The notes under the pieces were generated by a model, which was given only the letters and a program-made list of their open reading frames with translations, did no database searches and was not told where the DNA came from. From Halomonas sp. (GTDB taxonomy: Bacteria > Pseudomonadota > Gammaproteobacteria > Pseudomonadales > Halomonadaceae), in the NCBI GenBank assembly GCA_007116835.1, contig SKHS01000281.1, forward strand, positions 1-6,659: a stretch of 6,659 nucleotides of DNA, given 5' to 3'. The stretch's first letter is position 1. Each line of letters begins with the position of its first letter. Position numbers and translations under genes: made by a program. Below are positions 1 through 5,381 of this stretch, one piece after another.

Positions 1-369
1 AATGCCTGGAGTGAAATAGCTTACGTGATCAAGGGTATGTCCGGGGGTAGCGATGACGCTGAACAAACGACCCATGATGCGTACTTCATCACCGTGCTCT
101 ACTGGTTCACTTATTCCTTCAATGGTTGCGTTGGCAGGACCAACCACTCTTGGCGCATAGCGTTTAATTAATTCGGGTAGCCCACCGGTATGATCATGGT
201 GATGGTGGGTGATGATAATCGTGTCCAGCGTTAAGGATTCACGCTCCAGAAGCTCAATTACGGGCGCCGCTTCGCCAGGATCCACTACGCAAACACTTTG
301 ACTTGTGTCTTGTCTTAATAGCCAAATGTAGTTGTCGCTTAGTGCGGGAATCGGTGTCACGCTCATCAT
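1..369 (-). CDS. gloB: Hydroxyacylglutathione hydrolase (glyoxalase II), N-terminal part, cut by window edge
   Basis: Glyoxalase II hydrolyses S-lactoylglutathione to D-lactate and glutathione, the second step of cytosolic methylglyoxal detoxification. Only the first 123 codons are present; the family is about 250-260 aa, so roughly half is visible. Seen: the N-terminal motif SDNYIWLL (residues 11-18), VVDPG (28-32), and the metallo-beta-lactamase motif THHHHDHTGG at 54-63, giving metal ligands H55, H57, D59 and H60. The TPGHTLDH motif (108-115) supplies ligand H111. The bridging aspartate, the last histidine and the glutathione-binding C-terminal domain lie beyond position 1. Two ATG codons are adjacent (369 and 366). 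An AAAGGA ribosome site sits about 7 nt before the first, so 369 is used here. Alignment with E. coli GloB from memory (MNLNSIPAF) fits 366 equally well. The gene diverges from the methyltransferase gene, the conserved gammaproteobacterial arrangement. Confidence 0.95.
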   Translation of the reverse strand, partial: MMSVTPIPALSDNYIWLLRQDTSQSVCVVDPGEAAPVIELLERESLTLDTIIITHHHHDHTGGLPELIKRYAPRVVGPANATIEGISEPVEHGDEVRIMGRLFSVIATPGHTLDHVSYFTPGI

Positions 370-467
370 GGGCGAGATCCTTTAAGTTCGAAATGATGCT
401 TGCAGGTACGGCAATAGCTGACACACAAGATGTTCAAAACCCGTTACTTTGGAGGGAAGCGCTGTTC
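370..467. promoter_or_regulatory. Divergent gloB / methyltransferase intergenic region
   Basis: This 98-bp spacer must hold the promoters for gloB (leftward) and for the methyltransferase-rnhA-dnaQ-nudC operon (rightward). The gloB ribosome site (AAAGGA, read on the minus strand) is at about 377-382. GGAGGG at 451-456 serves the rightward operon. I looked for sigma70 -35/-10 pairs in both directions and found none that was convincing, so only the ribosome sites are supported by sequence. Confidence 0.4.
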
Positions 468-1265
468 ATGTCAAATTCACCAATGGCTACCAGCTTTGCC
501 CAGCGTCTGCAAGAGAGCCAAGCCTACTGGCAAACAGATGCAGGTCGCTCGCTATGGGAAGCTCAGCGGGCGTGCTTGGGTCCTGTTGTAGAAGGGCGAA
601 AAGGGCAGCACAGCTTAGAGATGAGCATGGGACCAGCCTTGATGACGATGTCGGCGATACCCCACGCTATTCACTGGTCTCCGAACAGGGCGATGGCGCT
701 GTCGACTTCTTCGCTGGTGTGCCCGCCGGATCAGTTTGCGTTACCAGACCGATGTCTCGACGCGGTGGTCATTCATCATTGGTTAGAGCACTTACCAGAG
801 GCTCACCATACGCTGCAAGAGGCCGCCCGCGTATTAGCAGATACTGGTGTGCTGGTACTGTTTGGCTTTAATCCGATTGGGCTCAACGGCCTCACACAGC
901 GTTGGCGTAAACAGCGGGCACAGTTTCCCTGGAGCGGCCAGTGGCGAACCGTGAACCGGCTGCGCGACTGGCTGGCATTTGTCGATTTTGACGTAGAACG
1001 CGTAGACTATTGCTGTTTTCGCGGGCCAATGAGTACTACCTGCGGCGAACGTTGGGAAGCGCTAGGGCGCAGGCATAACCTGCCTTTGGGCGAAAGTTAC
1101 ATGATTCAAGCGCAACGGCGTCAGCGTCATGCGCCGGTTGAGCGTTTAAGATTTGGGTTACGTACTCCCGTATCGACCTCTTCTCTTGGAGCTACACGCT
1201 CCGGTGCCTCTGCGCGTTACTCGTCAGGACAGAGCCGTCTAAAAAAGGATAGTGAAAGTGAGTAA
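468..1265 (+). CDS. YafS-like class I SAM-dependent methyltransferase
   Basis: Predicted cytosolic SAM-dependent methyltransferase of the type encoded between gloB and rnhA in many gammaproteobacteria (E. coli yafS); the substrate is unknown. From ATG 468 it is 265 aa, slightly longer than E. coli YafS (about 240 aa). The best signature is LDAVVIHHWLEHLPEAHHTL (97-116) followed by EAARVLADTGVLVLFGFNP (118-136), the motif IV/V region of Methyltransf_11-like folds. Motif I is degenerate: SLEMSMGPALM (49-59) stands where E/DxGxGxG is expected. The last 35 residues or so are rich in Ser, Arg and Gly and look disordered. The frame is open upstream to 303, but those codons run into gloB and its spacer. 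ATG 468 is chosen because GGAGGG lies 11 nt before it and ATG 483 has no ribosome site. The end overlaps rnhA by 8 nt. Confidence 0.85.
   Translation: MSNSPMATSFAQRLQESQAYWQTDAGRSLWEAQRACLGPVVEGRKGQHSLEMSMGPALMTMSAIPHAIHWSPNRAMALSTSSLVCPPDQFALPDRCLDAVVIHHWLEHLPEAHHTLQEAARVLADTGVLVLFGFNPIGLNGLTQRWRKQRAQFPWSGQWRTVNRLRDWLAFVDFDVERVDYCCFRGPMSTTCGERWEALGRRHNLPLGESYMIQAQRRQRHAPVERLRFGLRTPVSTSSLGATRSGASARYSSGQSRLKKDSESE
1245..1249 (+). promoter_or_regulatory. rnhA ribosome binding site (decides start)
   Basis: AAGGA lies within an A-rich stretch inside the last codons of the methyltransferase gene. It is 8 nt from GTG 1258 but only 2 nt from the in-frame GTG 1252. The spacing favours GTG 1258 as the rnhA start. 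Confidence 0.7.
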
Positions 1266-1737
1266 GCCAATAGTCGATGGGTTGCCCCGTGTGACGGTGT
1301 ATACCGATGGAGCCTGTCGAGGAAATCCTGGTCCAGGAGGGTGGGGGGTGTTGCTCTTAAGTGGGCAGCATGAGAAAGAGTTAAAAGGCTATGAAGCCGA
1401 GACAACCAATAATCGTATGGAATTAATGGCCGCGATTATGGCGTTGCGTACGCTGAACAAACCCTGTGAAGTGGCGCTTTGGACAGATTCACAGTACGTG
1501 CGCCAAGGAATTACCCAGTGGATCCATAATTGGATCAAGCGCGGCTGGAAAACGGCAGCCAAGCAGCCAGTGAAAAACGCAGAACTTTGGAAAACTCTTC
1601 ATGAAGAGACCCAGCGCCACCACGTTGAGTGGCACTGGGTAAAAGGGCATAGCGGCCACCCCGGTAACGAGCGTGCCGATGCCTTAGCGAACGAAGCCAT
1701 TGATGAGCACGATAGGAGAACAGCATGCGCCAGGTAA
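1258..1737 (+). CDS. rnhA: Ribonuclease HI
   Basis: RNase HI cuts the RNA strand of RNA:DNA hybrids, removing R-loops and helping with primer removal; it is cytosolic and Mg2+-dependent. From GTG 1258 it is 159 aa, close to E. coli RNase HI (155 aa). The DEDD-type active site is complete: D17 in YTDGACRGNPGPGGWG (15-30), E55 in NNRMELMA (51-58), D77 in WTDSQYV (75-81), and D141 in ERADA, with the assisting histidine H131 in VKGHSGHPGNERAD (128-141). These correspond to E. coli D10, E48, D70, D134 and H124. The handle region WIHNWIKRGWKTAAKQPVKN (88-107) marks the long bacterial form. An alternative GTG at 1252 would add two residues but is too close to the ribosome site. The start overlaps the methyltransferase gene by 8 nt and the end overlaps dnaQ by 13 nt, so translational coupling is likely. 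In E. coli rnhA and dnaQ are divergent; here they are co-directional. Confidence 0.97.
   Translation: MSKPIVDGLPRVTVYTDGACRGNPGPGGWGVLLLSGQHEKELKGYEAETTNNRMELMAAIMALRTLNKPCEVALWTDSQYVRQGITQWIHNWIKRGWKTAAKQPVKNAELWKTLHEETQRHHVEWHWVKGHSGHPGNERADALANEAIDEHDRRTACAR
1714..1719 (+). promoter_or_regulatory. dnaQ ribosome binding site
   Basis: AGGAGA lies 5 nt before ATG 1725 and inside the 3' end of rnhA. It is a strong Shine-Dalgarno site that fixes the dnaQ start within the upstream gene. Confidence 0.8.
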
Positions 1738-2465
1738 TCTTGGACACGGAGACGACCGGTATTGACCCTAAAGATGGCCATCGATTAGTAGAAATCGGTG
1801 CTGTTGAAATGATCAACCGCCGTTTCACAGGGCGCTCCTATCATCAATATATTAATCCTGAGCGGCACATTGATGCTGAAGTGGTGGCGATTCACGGCAT
1901 CGACGATGCGAAAGTGGCTGATGAGCCAGTATTTGGCGACATCGCTGACGATTTTTGGGCGTTTATAGACGGTGCTGAACTGGTGATTCATAACGCCCCC
2001 TTTGATGTGGGGTTTATTGATCACGAGCTGACCCTGCTAAACCAGCGCCGCAAATCACCCGTGTTAGGTCCTGTGCGAGAATATTGTCGCGTGCTGGATA
2101 CGCTGGTCATGGCGCGTGAAATGCACCCCGGTCAGCGTAACAGTCTCGATGCACTGTGCAAGCGCTACGAAATTGATAACGGCCACCGTGTACTGCACGG
2201 CGCTTTGCTAGATGCTGAGATTCTTGCCGACGTTTATTTGGCAATGACAGGCGGACAAACGGCGCTGACGCTTGATGCAGATGCCTCCTCTGGTAAACAG
2301 CAAAATAATCAAGCTAGTGAAGGGTTATCAGTACGGCGTTTATCGCTCACTGCTGGCCAGCTACGGGTGGTACGGCCCAGCACAGAAGAAAGCGCTGCTC
2401 ACCAGGCGAAGTGTGAGGCGCACCAGTTACGCTGGTTTGGTGAAGGTGACCGTGTCGATGCTTAA
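1725..2465 (+). CDS. dnaQ: DNA polymerase III epsilon subunit (3'-5' proofreading exonuclease)
   Basis: Epsilon is the proofreading exonuclease of the Pol III core, bound to the alpha polymerase (DnaE), theta where present, and the beta clamp. The protein is 246 aa (E. coli 243). The DEDDh exonuclease motifs are complete: Exo I VILDTETTG (4-12; D7, E9), Exo II HNAPFDVGFID (89-99; D94), and Exo III HGALLDAEILADVYL (158-172; H158, D163). QTALTL (178-183) follows the nuclease domain where E. coli epsilon carries its clamp-binding QTSMAF, so it is the likely beta-clamp motif. The remainder (about 184-246) is a Gln/Ser/Ala-rich linker ending in a short segment with LRWFGEGD (235-242), matching the C-terminal region that binds alpha. 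The start is ATG 1725, 5 nt after AGGAGA. It overlaps rnhA by 13 nt and nudC by 8 nt. No tRNA-Asp gene follows, unlike the E. coli dnaQ locus. Confidence 0.97.
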   Translation: MRQVILDTETTGIDPKDGHRLVEIGAVEMINRRFTGRSYHQYINPERHIDAEVVAIHGIDDAKVADEPVFGDIADDFWAFIDGAELVIHNAPFDVGFIDHELTLLNQRRKSPVLGPVREYCRVLDTLVMAREMHPGQRNSLDALCKRYEIDNGHRVLHGALLDAEILADVYLAMTGGQTALTLDADASSGKQQNNQASEGLSVRRLSLTAGQLRVVRPSTEESAAHQAKCEAHQLRWFGEGDRVDA

Positions 2466-3237
2466 ACGTGAAATACCCCACTATGCCCGAGAAGGGCGCG
2501 TTATCCGCGTATCACGCAGCCATTTGGCACCAGCGCCGCTAACTGACAGCGATGAGCTAACGCCGTTACAGCCGACTCAACCTTGGGACGAGCACATGCA
2601 GCCGTTGTGTTACTGGCACGACGAACCCGTGGCGCTTTGCGTAGAAAGTAAGCCTGGTGAAGACTGGATTGATGGTCGCCGGTGGTTAGGGGAGTTGCCG
2701 GCTTCTTGGTTTAGCCTGCTTTCTACAGCGCTGCAGGTGGGCGCGTGGCTCGAAAATCACCGCTTTTGCGGCCGCTGTGGCGAAAAAGCAACAAAGCTTG
2801 AAGCCGAATTTGCCATGCATTGCCATGCGTGCGGGCATCGTAATTATCCGCGTATTTCACCCTGTATTATTACGCTGGTAACCAGTGGTGAGGCGATGCT
2901 GTTAGCGCGAAGCCCAAGGTTTCCACCGGGCCGATACTCGACTCTGGCAGGATTTATTGAGCCTGGGGAGTCTGCTGAAGAAGCTGTGCACCGTGAGATA
3001 TACGAGGAAGTGGGCGTGCATGTGGAGCAGCTTCGCTATCATCAAAGCCAGGCGTGGCCATTTCCGCATTCGCTAATGTTTGGTTTTTTTGCTGAGGCGA
3101 CCACACGACGCATTCATATCGACGGAGTGGAAATTAGTGATGCTGCTTGGTTTTCGCCGCGTCAGCTACCTTCGCTGCCCCCGCCCTACTCAATTTCACG
3201 CGACCTTATCGAAACACATCTCGCCCGCTGGCGTTAG
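2458..3237 (+). CDS. nudC: NAD(+) diphosphatase / NAD-capped RNA decapping hydrolase NudC
   Basis: NudC hydrolyses NAD(H) to NMN(H) and AMP, and in E. coli removes 5' NAD caps from RNA so that decay can begin. From ATG 2458 it is 259 aa (E. coli 257). Seen in order: a variable N-terminal domain (1-100); a zinc ribbon with C104-x2-C107 and C122-x2-C125; a complete Nudix box GFIEPGESAEEAV (165-177) continuing HREIYEEVGV (178-187), with G165, E171, R179, E180, E183, E184 and G186; then SQAWPFPHS (197-205), the NADH pyrophosphatase signature normally written SQPWPFPxS, here with Ala199 for Pro. The frame is open back to 2272, but those codons are the dnaQ tail read out of frame. ATG 2458 gives family length and overlaps the dnaQ stop by 8 nt. 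The only ribosome-site candidate, GAAGGTGA (about 2442-2449), is rather far, which suggests coupling to dnaQ translation. It is the last gene of the operon, followed by a hairpin. Confidence 0.95.
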   Translation: MLKREIPHYAREGRVIRVSRSHLAPAPLTDSDELTPLQPTQPWDEHMQPLCYWHDEPVALCVESKPGEDWIDGRRWLGELPASWFSLLSTALQVGAWLENHRFCGRCGEKATKLEAEFAMHCHACGHRNYPRISPCIITLVTSGEAMLLARSPRFPPGRYSTLAGFIEPGESAEEAVHREIYEEVGVHVEQLRYHQSQAWPFPHSLMFGFFAEATTRRIHIDGVEISDAAWFSPRQLPSLPPPYSISRDLIETHLARWR

Positions 3238-3252
3238 CCATCAGCGGGCGAG
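3220..3252. terminator. Hairpin between convergent nudC and SCP2-domain gene
   Basis: A perfect 11-bp inverted repeat: CTCGCCCGCTG at 3220-3230 pairs with CAGCGGGCGAG at 3242-3252 across an 11-nt loop that contains the nudC stop codon. It lies just past the convergent SCP2-domain stop and could end transcription from both sides. Neither strand has a T-run after the stem, so a classic intrinsic terminator is not proven. It may instead protect mRNA 3' ends or help Rho-dependent termination. Confidence 0.5.
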
Positions 3253-3260
3253 CGGTACGG

Positions 3261-3572
3261 CTATTTGCTGGGAAATAGGCTGGTCAGTTTGGTGGCCAGC
3301 ATCACGTTACCCGTTGCTTTTAGCTTGCCGGTCATAAAGGCCGTCATACCGTTAACGTCACCGCTCATAATGCCTTTCAGCGTATCCGTACTCATTTTCA
3401 GGCTAACGGAAGGATCATCATGTTCGCCTTCATGTACGCTTAAGGTACCGTCCTGAATATCCAAATAATGGTCTCCCGCATCGGAGAAGTGGAATTGAAA
3501 CACTTCATTCATGCCTGCTGCGGCGTCAGGGTTAAAGCGAGACTGCAACTTTTCTAGCGTGTTCGATGACAT
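3261..3572 (-). CDS. SCP2 sterol-binding-domain protein
   Basis: A small single-domain protein (103 aa) of the SCP2 fold, a hydrophobic pocket that binds lipids or acyl-CoA in better-studied relatives; its bacterial role is not known. Seen: an N-terminal helix, then FQFHFSDAGDHYLDIQDGTLS (25-45) forming beta strands, DPSVSLKMSTDTLKGIMSG (53-71), and the C-terminal hallmark MTGKLKATGNVMLATKLTSLF (80-100). Length is typical for stand-alone bacterial SCP2 proteins. It has no signal peptide or membrane segment, so it is probably cytosolic. The start ATG at 3572 has only a weak GGA 8 nt upstream. It converges with nudC and diverges from sohB across a 201-bp spacer. The neighbourhood does not point to a specific substrate; prpE and sohB nearby make a fatty-acid or membrane link possible but unproven. 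Confidence 0.88.
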   Translation of the reverse strand: MSSNTLEKLQSRFNPDAAAGMNEVFQFHFSDAGDHYLDIQDGTLSVHEGEHDDPSVSLKMSTDTLKGIMSGDVNGMTAFMTGKLKATGNVMLATKLTSLFPSK

Positions 3573-3773
3573 GATAAGTTTCCAAGGACGGTTGGGTTGT
3601 TGAGTAGGCTTCTATCAAAAGGTAAAAAGTGAATCATTCAGCGTTCTAAGAACGAGACTATTTCAAACAATTGTTTTAATCAAGCTTCATTGGCGATCCA
3701 CGCTGACAAGGTGTGCCATTAAGCAACAAAAAGTAGAGCGCGTAAGCGTTTAAACACAGTGAGGAGAGTATAC
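3573..3773. promoter_or_regulatory. Divergent SCP2-gene / sohB spacer with three palindromes
   Basis: This 201-bp spacer must carry promoters in both directions. Three perfect or near-perfect palindromes lie in a 47-bp stretch: TGAATcATTCA at 3630-3640, CGTTCTaAGAACG at 3642-3654, and AAACAATTGTTT at 3665-3676. A -35-like CTGACA is at 3703-3708, without a good -10 at the right distance. The sohB ribosome site GAGGAGAG is at 3761-3768. No sigma70 pair was convincing; the palindromes are the notable content. Confidence 0.5.
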
Positions 3774-4817
3774 ATGAGTGAATGGATCGCAGAGATGGGC
3801 ACGTTTTTGCTTCAGACGACCTTTGTAATGGCCCTTTTTGGGGGCGTTTTGCTCCTGGTAATGCGTAGTAAAGAGAGCAGTGACCAGGGGCTTAAGCTTC
3901 ATATTGAATCGTTAAACGATGAGCGCCGTTTGCGAAATCGTCGGCTGCAGGTGACCACTACGTCAGCTGGTGCGCGGAAAAAATTGGTAAAAGCTTTTCG
4001 CCAGGAGGAAAAAGCTCAACAAAAAGCTGCTAAGCAGGGTAAAGAGTCTAAGCATGCGCAGAAAGTGTGGGTGCTGGATTTTCATGGTGATTTAAAAGCC
4101 TCGCAAGCGGAGCAGTTTGGCCAGGAAGTCTCGGCAATTATTGACGTGGCGACAGCGGAAGATGAAGTGGTGGTGCGGTTGGAGTCGGCAGGGGGATTAG
4201 TGCATGCCTATGGCTTAGCGTCAGCCCAGCTAGACCGTCTCAAGGCGGCTGGGTTAAACACAACGGTGTGTATCGACAAGGTGGCCGCTAGCGGCGGCTA
4301 TATGATGGCGTGTACCGCCAATCATATTAAGGCCGCGCCGTTTGCGGTGATTGGTTCTATTGGAGTGGTTGCTCAGGTGCCTAATATTCATCGCCTGCTA
4401 AAGCGCAACGATATCGATGTTGAGCTGCTAACGGCAGGTAAATACAAGCGCACACTGACTGTGCTGGGTGAGAATACCGAAGAAGGTCGTGAAAAGTTTA
4501 TTGATGATCTGGAAAACACTCATCGCCTATTTAAAGAGTATGTCGCTGAGCATCGCCCGGAGATGGATATTGACGCATTGGCCACAGGCGAAATCTGGTA
4601 CGGCAGCGAAGCGTTGGAGCAAAAGCTAACGGACAGCGTGGGCACCAGTGAAGCGTATTTAGTAGAGCGCATGGCCACGGCACAGGTCTATCACGTCAAG
4701 CTTGAGCCGCCAAAAACCTTTAGCCGTAAGGTGGGCTTGGCTGTGTCCGCGGGTATCGAACAAGCGGTTGTTAAAGGGCTTGGTTTAATCGATGCAGCGG
4801 GTTGGCAGCGCCGTTAA
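3774..4817 (+). CDS. sohB: SohB-family inner-membrane serine peptidase (S49)
   Basis: SohB is an S49 (SppA/protease IV-like) peptidase of the inner membrane; extra copies of the E. coli gene suppress degP (htrA) loss, which implies a role in envelope protein quality control. Length is 347 aa (E. coli about 349). Seen: an N-terminal membrane segment at about 9-30 (TFLLQTTFVMALFGGVLLLV), a charged Lys/Arg/Gln-rich stretch at about 48-96, then the S49 domain from about 97. The nucleophile is S173 in KVAASGGYMMAC (169-180). KAAPFAVIGSIGVVAQVPN (187-205) is an S49 hallmark. K225 in AGKYKRTLT (221-229) fits the general-base lysine of the Ser-Lys dyad. ATG 3774 is chosen because GAGGAGAG ends 5 nt before it; an upstream in-frame GTG at 3759 overlaps that ribosome site. 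The gene converges on arsR with a 4-bp gap. Confidence 0.93.
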   Translation: MSEWIAEMGTFLLQTTFVMALFGGVLLLVMRSKESSDQGLKLHIESLNDERRLRNRRLQVTTTSAGARKKLVKAFRQEEKAQQKAAKQGKESKHAQKVWVLDFHGDLKASQAEQFGQEVSAIIDVATAEDEVVVRLESAGGLVHAYGLASAQLDRLKAAGLNTTVCIDKVAASGGYMMACTANHIKAAPFAVIGSIGVVAQVPNIHRLLKRNDIDVELLTAGKYKRTLTVLGENTEEGREKFIDDLENTHRLFKEYVAEHRPEMDIDALATGEIWYGSEALEQKLTDSVGTSEAYLVERMATAQVYHVKLEPPKTFSRKVGLAVSAGIEQAVVKGLGLIDAAGWQRR

Positions 4818-4821
4818 ACGA

Positions 4822-5142
4822 TTAGGCAGCATAATGGTGCGCCAAGGTATCAATAATTGCCTTGGCGCTCTCACTGCTTAAAGAGTAGTAAATAGTTTGT
4901 GATTCGCGACGGGTGCCCACGAGTTGGTCACGTCGCAGAATCGCCAGATGTTGAGAAAGCGCCGATTGGCTAAGTGAGAGTTGCTGGTTGATCTGAGTAA
5001 CAGAAAGTTCTTGTTCCGCTAGAAGACAGAGTATCTGTAAGCGTTTTTCGTTTGCCAGTGCTTTGAGTAGGTTAGTACCTGCCTCAATGGCGTAACAATT
5101 ATGTTCCAGCAGACGGGCAGCGGCGCTAGTAGAAGCAGACAT
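4822..5142 (-). CDS. ArsR-family winged-helix repressor (BigR/SqrR/HlyU-like)
   Basis: A 106-aa ArsR/SmtB-type dimeric repressor. Seen: LLKALANEKRLQILCLLAE (25-43), then a helix-turn-helix with recognition helix SLSQSALSQHLAILRRDQLV (56-75), and a wing GTRRESQTIYYSLSS (76-90). The LSQSALSQHL and RxxxQTIYYSL signatures resemble the BigR/YgaV/SqrR/HlyU branch, which senses persulfide or oxidants through two cysteines. Here C39 sits at the conserved first position (LQILCLL). The second, near the C-terminus (typically LYC), is absent: the protein ends DTLAHHYAA. An extra C16 lies in the N-terminal helix. No metal-binding ELCVCD-type motif is seen, so an arsenic or metal sensor is unlikely. The start is ATG 5142, with AAGGAG 6 nt upstream. 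Divergent prpE is a possible target, and autoregulation is likely from the operator over its promoter. Confidence 0.88.
   Translation of the reverse strand: MSASTSAAARLLEHNCYAIEAGTNLLKALANEKRLQILCLLAEQELSVTQINQQLSLSQSALSQHLAILRRDQLVGTRRESQTIYYSLSSESAKAIIDTLAHHYAA
4839..4868. other. Perfect 9-bp hairpin in the 3' end of arsR
   Basis: GCGCCAAGG at 4839-4847 pairs with CCTTGGCGC at 4860-4868 across a 12-nt AT-rich loop. It lies inside the last arsR codons and just past the sohB stop on the other strand. It may serve as a terminator or 3' end stabiliser for sohB, as the 4-bp gap between the stop codons leaves no other room. No T-run follows on either strand, so the role is inference. Confidence 0.4.
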
Positions 5143-5148
5143 GAGAAT

Positions 5149-5154
5149 CTCCTT
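5149..5154 (-). promoter_or_regulatory. arsR ribosome binding site
   Basis: Read on the minus strand this is AAGGAG, 6 nt before ATG 5142. It is a strong site that supports the chosen arsR start. Confidence 0.8.
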
Positions 5155-5158
5155 GCCT

Positions 5159-5176
5159 ACACTGTTATATCAGTGT
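5159..5176 (-). promoter_or_regulatory. arsR extended -10 promoter overlapped by inverted-repeat operator
   Basis: A perfect 6-bp inverted repeat ACACTG-N6-CAGTGT spans 5159-5176. On the minus strand its centre reads TGATATAAC (5172-5164), an extended -10 element (TGn plus TATAAC) that would start transcription near 5157 and leave a leader of about 15 nt containing the ribosome site. No good -35 is seen, as is common for extended -10 promoters. A repressor bound here would block RNA polymerase directly, so the likely ligand is the ArsR protein itself. The binding protein is inferred, not shown. Confidence 0.55.
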
Positions 5177-5295
5177 TGTTGTCGTTTATTTAGGCATCGT
5201 CGCGTCGCGAGGATCGGTTAATTGAATGATCTTTAATTTGGTGGGGTTTGTCCAAACGCTGGTTTAACGATCTATCAATGGTAAGTTTTAGCTAT

Positions 5296-5305
5296 TTGTC
5301 GACAA
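5296..5305. promoter_or_regulatory. Palindrome TTGTCGACAA upstream of prpE
   Basis: A perfect 10-bp palindrome centred 129 bp before the prpE start codon. Its TTGTnnACAA form resembles operators of FadR/FCD-type GntR regulators, a family that includes some propionate (prp) regulators; this is a comparison from memory. A related copy lies at 5382-5391. No such regulator is encoded in the window. Confidence 0.4.
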
Positions 5306-5381
5306 TATGGCAGGAGAGCGTACCGCTTTAGTCGCAATTTATCCCATAGTATGAGGGTGTGAAGCGCTATTACTTTATAGA

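Noticed and set aside
303..467. Upstream in-frame extension of the methyltransferase (55 extra codons)
   Set aside because: It overlaps gloB on the other strand and has no ribosome site; family length and GGAGGG support ATG 468.
449..871. 140-codon open frame overlapping the methyltransferase gene
   Set aside because: It is a frame shadow: no domain is recognisable, its composition is unnatural, and it lies wholly over a better-supported gene.
1535..1828. Antisense open frame over rnhA and dnaQ
   Set aside because: No ribosome site or recognisable domain; both sense genes carry full catalytic motifs.
1785..2024. Antisense open frame over dnaQ
   Set aside because: It is a shadow of the dnaQ exonuclease domain and shows no independent support.
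2272..2457. 62-codon N-terminal extension of NudC
   Set aside because: These codons are the dnaQ C-terminal region read in another frame. NudC from ATG 2458 has normal length.
5302..5330. Possible sigma54 promoter near TGGCAG before prpE
   Set aside because: TGGCAG is present, but no TTGC-type -12 element lies at the required distance.
5358..5373. CRP-like site starting TGTGA upstream of prpE
   Set aside because: The second half-site does not match TCACA; a single TGTGA is expected by chance.
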